Assembly (NCBI GenBank): GCA_017515945.1
Contig: JAFWDX010000149.1
Location: 1 to 7,487, forward strand
DNA from: Blautia sp.
GTDB lineage: Bacteria; Bacillota; Clostridia; Lachnospirales; Lachnospiraceae
Length of the DNA stretch: 7,487 nucleotides
Direction: 5' to 3'
Part shown: positions 4,820 through 7,487 of the stretch, piece after piece
Numbering within the stretch: position 1 is the stretch's first letter
Layout: the number at the start of each line of letters is the position of its first letter
Notes under the pieces: generated by a model
Told to the model about the DNA's origin: nothing
The model's database searches: none
Seen by the model: only the letters and a program-made list of their open reading frames with translations
Made by a program: the position numbers and the translations under genes

Positions 4820-5644
4820 TTGGAATGGACTCCAGAAGCGGCTGCCATTCAGGACATTCAGCCGGAGGGCGATGATGAGGAGCAGCACGCAGAAGAGCAT
4901 GGCGGCGATGTCAGCGGGGGTAAAGGGGCGGCCCATATACCAGGTGCGCTTTTTTTTCTTTCCAAAGCCGCGCAGTTCCATGGCGTTGGAGATGGTCTGG
5001 ATCCGATCCATGCTGGAGAGAATGAGGGGAACCAGGATGGCGGAGGCGCTTTTCAGGCGCTTCAGGAGGGTCTGTTTTCTGGACATTTCTATGCCGCGGG
5101 CCTGCTGAGCCTGGGAGATCTCGTGATATTCACGCTGAATGTCCGGGATGTAGCGCAGGGCCAGCGACACCGCATAGGCAATGGAATATTTTACGCCGAG
5201 GCGGTTCAGGGAGGCGGCAAACTCGCTGGGATTGGTAGTGCACACGAAGAGCAGGACCACGGGAATCGTGCTGAGATATTTCAGAATCAGATTCAGGTGG
5301 TAAAAGAGCTGCTCCATCGTCAGCTGGTAATTGCCGGGGCCGTTCCAGAGGACGTGCCGGGTGCCATAAATGGCAACGCCGTGCTGGGGTGCCAGTACAA
5401 AAACGAGGACGTTGTTCAGTATCATGAAAATGGCCGTAAAACCCAGCATGAAGGACACGTCGGAAAGGCCGATCTTTGATACTGCAAAGAGGATCACGCT
5501 CAGGATGAAGAGGGCCGCCAGAAAGCGGGTATCGTAAGTCGACATGGCGGCAAAGCTCCACAGCAGCAGGCAGACCAGTTTGCTGGCGCCCGTGAGACGG
5601 TGGATGGGAGAGGACCGGTCGATATAGTTGAAAAGATTTCTCAT
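4817..5644 (-). CDS. ecfT: ECF transporter transmembrane component EcfT
   Basis: This 275-residue membrane protein is the coupling subunit of an energy-coupling-factor importer, linking the ATPases to a substrate-binding S component. Hydrophobic segments lie near 21-35, 41-57, 66-84, 124-136, 154-165, 201-211 and 244-261. The cytoplasmic coupling helices carry the two family motifs: ARG at 182-184 (in QARGIEM) and a second in MELRGFG (222-228), where Leu replaces the usual Ala before Arg-Gly. The start overlaps the ATPase stop (ATGA on the minus strand, 5641-5644), with GGGAGGTG (5653-5660) upstream, so the two are translationally coupled. The length is normal for EcfT/CbiQ. The substrate is unknown because no S component is in the window. 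The last codons run directly into the repeat at 4791-4819, which supplies the stop codon. Confidence 0.93.
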   Translation of the reverse strand: MRNLFNYIDRSSPIHRLTGASKLVCLLLWSFAAMSTYDTRFLAALFILSVILFAVSKIGLSDVSFMLGFTAIFMILNNVLVFVLAPQHGVAIYGTRHVLWNGPGNYQLTMEQLFYHLNLILKYLSTIPVVLLFVCTTNPSEFAASLNRLGVKYSIAYAVSLALRYIPDIQREYHEISQAQQARGIEMSRKQTLLKRLKSASAILVPLILSSMDRIQTISNAMELRGFGKKKKRTWYMGRPFTPADIAAMLFCVLLLIIALRLNVLNGSRFWSPFQ

Positions 5645-7371
5645 GACCGCAGCACCTCCCTCTCATAATCAATGAAGAAACGGACGAAATCACGGGGATC
5701 CTCCAGATCGCAGCTCTGGCCGAGTGCGTACAGGGAGGTCTCCTTCAGGCTGGCCTGGCGGATGATGTCAGGATCGGTGAGAATGGCGGCGCCGGTATCG
5801 CATGCGATCAGCCGCCCTTCTGAAAAAACGGCTGTCCGGACGGCATATTCCAGCATCAGGTGCATGTCGTGGGTGATCATCACCACGGCGATCCCTTTTG
5901 CGGCGAGGCTGCGCAGAAATTCCATGATGTCCGTATAATGGCGGTAATCCTGTCCGGCCGTTGGCTCGTCCAGGATGATCATTTCAGGCTCCAGGACCAG
6001 GATCGAGGCGATGGTCACCCTTTTTTTCTGTCCATAGCTAAGCGCGGATACGGGCCAGCGGCGGAAGGGCCACAGGCCGCAGACTTTGAGGGCATGCTCC
6101 ACTCTCACGATGATTTCTTCTTCAGAAATGCCGCGGGTGCGCAGTCCCAGGGCAATTTCGTCAAAGATCAGCGTCTGCGAGATCATCTGGTTGGGGTTCT
6201 GCATGACATAACCCACATGATCCGCCCGTTCTTTGATGGACAGGTTCATCCAGTTATCGATACCGGAAAAGGTGATCGTGCCGGACTGAGGTGTTTCAAA
6301 GCCGCACAGTACCTTGGAGAAGGTGGATTTTCCGGCTCCGTTGGTCCCGACTATGGCCATCAGTTCGCCTTTGTTTATGTTCAGCGATACACCGTTCAGG
6401 GCCTTTGTGCCGTTCGCATAGGCAAAGCAAAGATCGCGGGCGGACAGGAGCACCTCCGGAGCAGCACGGCGGTCGGTCAGTCTGGTCTCCTTCACCCAGC
6501 GCTGCACATTGCTCTTGTCGTCCGGGGTCAGATGCAGTGTACGGATATTCCAGGGCTCCATTTCAGGAGTAATCTTTACGCCGGCGTATTTGAGTGCAGT
6601 GAGATAAAGAGGTTCACGAATGCCGTTGCACCGGAGGAGATCTGTGCAGAGCAGTTCGTCCGGAGAAAGATCCGCCAGGATCCGCCCTTCGTTCATCAGG
6701 ATCACGCGGTCCACGTTCCGATGCAGGGCATCCTCCAGCCGGTGTTCAATGATGAGGACAGCCGCGCCTGTGGCGGCGCACATTTCATCGATCAGCTCCA
6801 CGGCCTGTTTGCCTGTGGCGGGATCCAGGTTGGCCAGAGGCTCGTCAAAGAGGAGCAGGTCCACATGATTTACCATCACTCCCGCCAACGCGGTCCGCTG
6901 CTTTTGTCCGCCGGAAATATCGCCGGGCGCATGGTTTAAATGGTTCCCTACGCCGACCAGCTCTGCGGTCTTTTTTACCAGCTCATGCATGGGCTCTGTG
7001 GGCATTTCATCATTTTCCAGGGCGAAGGCGATATCCTCCGCTACGGTCAGGCCGATGAACTGGTCGTCAGAGTCCTGCAGGACTGTCCCCACGATATGCG
7101 AGATCTCAAACAGGCTCATCTGTTGTGTTTCCCGGCCCTTCAGCCGGAAGCTGCCGCTCATCTCGCCGCGGAAGGAAAAGGGGATCAGCCCGTTGATGCA
7201 GCTGGCCAGGGTGGACTTGCCACAGCCGGAAGGACCGATGATCAGGATTTTTTCTCCTTTGCGTACGGTGAGGTTTATGTCGTACAGAGTGGGCTCCGCC
7301 TGGGCGGTATACTGGAATCCGAAATCGCGGATTTCCAGAAGGGTTTCGTTACCTTCTTTTATATTTTGCAT
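5641..7371 (-). CDS. ECF transporter ATPase, two ABC domains fused
   Basis: This 576-residue cytoplasmic protein fuses two ABC ATPases that other ECF systems encode separately (EcfA1 and EcfA2). Domain 1 has Walker A GPSGCGKST (46-54), a Q-loop near 99, signature ISGGQKQR (152-159), Walker B LLLFDEP (172-178) with Glu177, and H-loop His210. Domain 2 has Walker A GTNGAGKST (342-350), Q-loop QNPNQ (391-395), signature LSYGQKKR (444-451), Walker B MIILDEP (464-470) with Glu469, and H-loop His501. All catalytic residues are present in both halves. The linker (about 250-305) contains REPLYLTALKYAGV, a sequence typical of this tandem type (YkoD-like). GGAG (7379-7382) lies 7 nt before the ATG. It is co-translated with ecfT. 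YkoD-type systems often import thiamine precursors, but that substrate cannot be assigned here. Confidence 0.95.
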   Translation of the reverse strand: MQNIKEGNETLLEIRDFGFQYTAQAEPTLYDINLTVRKGEKILIIGPSGCGKSTLASCINGLIPFSFRGEMSGSFRLKGRETQQMSLFEISHIVGTVLQDSDDQFIGLTVAEDIAFALENDEMPTEPMHELVKKTAELVGVGNHLNHAPGDISGGQKQRTALAGVMVNHVDLLLFDEPLANLDPATGKQAVELIDEMCAATGAAVLIIEHRLEDALHRNVDRVILMNEGRILADLSPDELLCTDLLRCNGIREPLYLTALKYAGVKITPEMEPWNIRTLHLTPDDKSNVQRWVKETRLTDRRAAPEVLLSARDLCFAYANGTKALNGVSLNINKGELMAIVGTNGAGKSTFSKVLCGFETPQSGTITFSGIDNWMNLSIKERADHVGYVMQNPNQMISQTLIFDEIALGLRTRGISEEEIIVRVEHALKVCGLWPFRRWPVSALSYGQKKRVTIASILVLEPEMIILDEPTAGQDYRHYTDIMEFLRSLAAKGIAVVMITHDMHLMLEYAVRTAVFSEGRLIACDTGAAILTDPDIIRQASLKETSLYALGQSCDLEDPRDFVRFFIDYEREVLRS

Positions 7372-7399
7372 GGGTTATCTCCGGTAGCAAGTGGGGGGA

Positions 7400-7487
7400 T
7401 GAGTCAGAGGGGCCAGGTTCTGCGGGTCATGAGTCAGGGGGACAGGTTCCGGATGAGTCAGGGGGACAGGTTCCTTGACTCATCCCC
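7400..7487 (+). repeat. Three direct REP-like units upstream of the ATPase gene
   Basis: Three direct copies begin with TGAGTCA at 7400, 7430 and 7454. The first is degenerate (GAGGGGCCAGGTTCT core), the second lacks a right arm, and the third (7454-7482) is complete and identical to 554-582. They fill the space directly upstream of the ATPase gene and run to the window edge, so the array may be longer. No promoter for the ecf genes is visible here; it probably lies further upstream, perhaps with an S-component gene. Confidence 0.85.

Noticed and set aside
4790..5479. Plus-strand open frame of 229 codons
   Set aside because: It starts inside a repeat and runs antisense to ecfT, with no family resemblance.
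5860..6939. Long plus-strand open frame of 359 codons
   Set aside because: It lies wholly antisense to the ABC ATPase gene, whose motifs are complete, and its translation has no recognisable domain. It is a by-product of the coding strand's codon use.
7400..7487. CRISPR-like array of direct repeats
   Set aside because: Units start 30 and 24 bp apart with essentially no spacers between them, and the same unit occurs singly and inverted elsewhere, so this is a dispersed repeat and not a CRISPR array.

Overview
The window looks like chromosomal DNA of an anaerobic Gram-positive bacterium of the Clostridia, probably Lachnospiraceae-like. The evidence is a clostridial short-chain flavodoxin, a DUF2325/DUF3793 gene pair, an ECF-type transporter with a tandem ATPase, strong AGGAGG-type ribosome binding sites, near-consensus sigma-A promoters and moderate GC content. 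The lineage is inferred; there is no rRNA or other phylogenetic marker here.

Left part (1-2322), plus strand. A short remnant of a diaminopimelate-epimerase-like gene (224-553) ends directly against a 70-bp near-perfect palindrome (553-622). A strong promoter (645-673) and a leader of about 210 nt follow. The leader carries two TTAG-N6-CTAA inverted repeats and other inverted repeats. It leads into a DUF2325 gene, a DUF3793 gene overlapping it by ATGA, and a flavodoxin gene (892-2221). A bidirectional hairpin terminator at 2275-2322 closes this unit and the convergent tat operon.

Middle part (2322-4581), minus strand. A compact tat operon is read right to left from a good promoter (3832-3860): a TatB-like protein with a decapeptide-repeat tail, a 58-residue TatA, and TatC. 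Together they form a complete twin-arginine translocase for exporting folded proteins. Further right is a lone Uma2-family (PD-(D/E)XK nuclease fold) gene with repeat elements on both sides.

Right part (4641-7487), minus strand. A fused two-domain EcfA ATPase and an EcfT membrane component overlap by ATGA and form the energising module of an ECF vitamin or metal transporter. No substrate-binding S component is in the window.

The unifying unusual feature is a family of short REP-like repeats built on a GGGGAC-rich core with inverted arms (TGAGTCA/TGACTCA or ACACAA/TTGTGT). They lie at 553-622, 3867-3931, 4641-4819 and 7400-7487, with a possible relic at 1-18. They fill most intergenic gaps and abut three stop codons. 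I see no clear new defence or mobile system. The best leads are the repeat family with exchanged arms and the DUF2325-DUF3793-flavodoxin unit with its paired operator-like sites.
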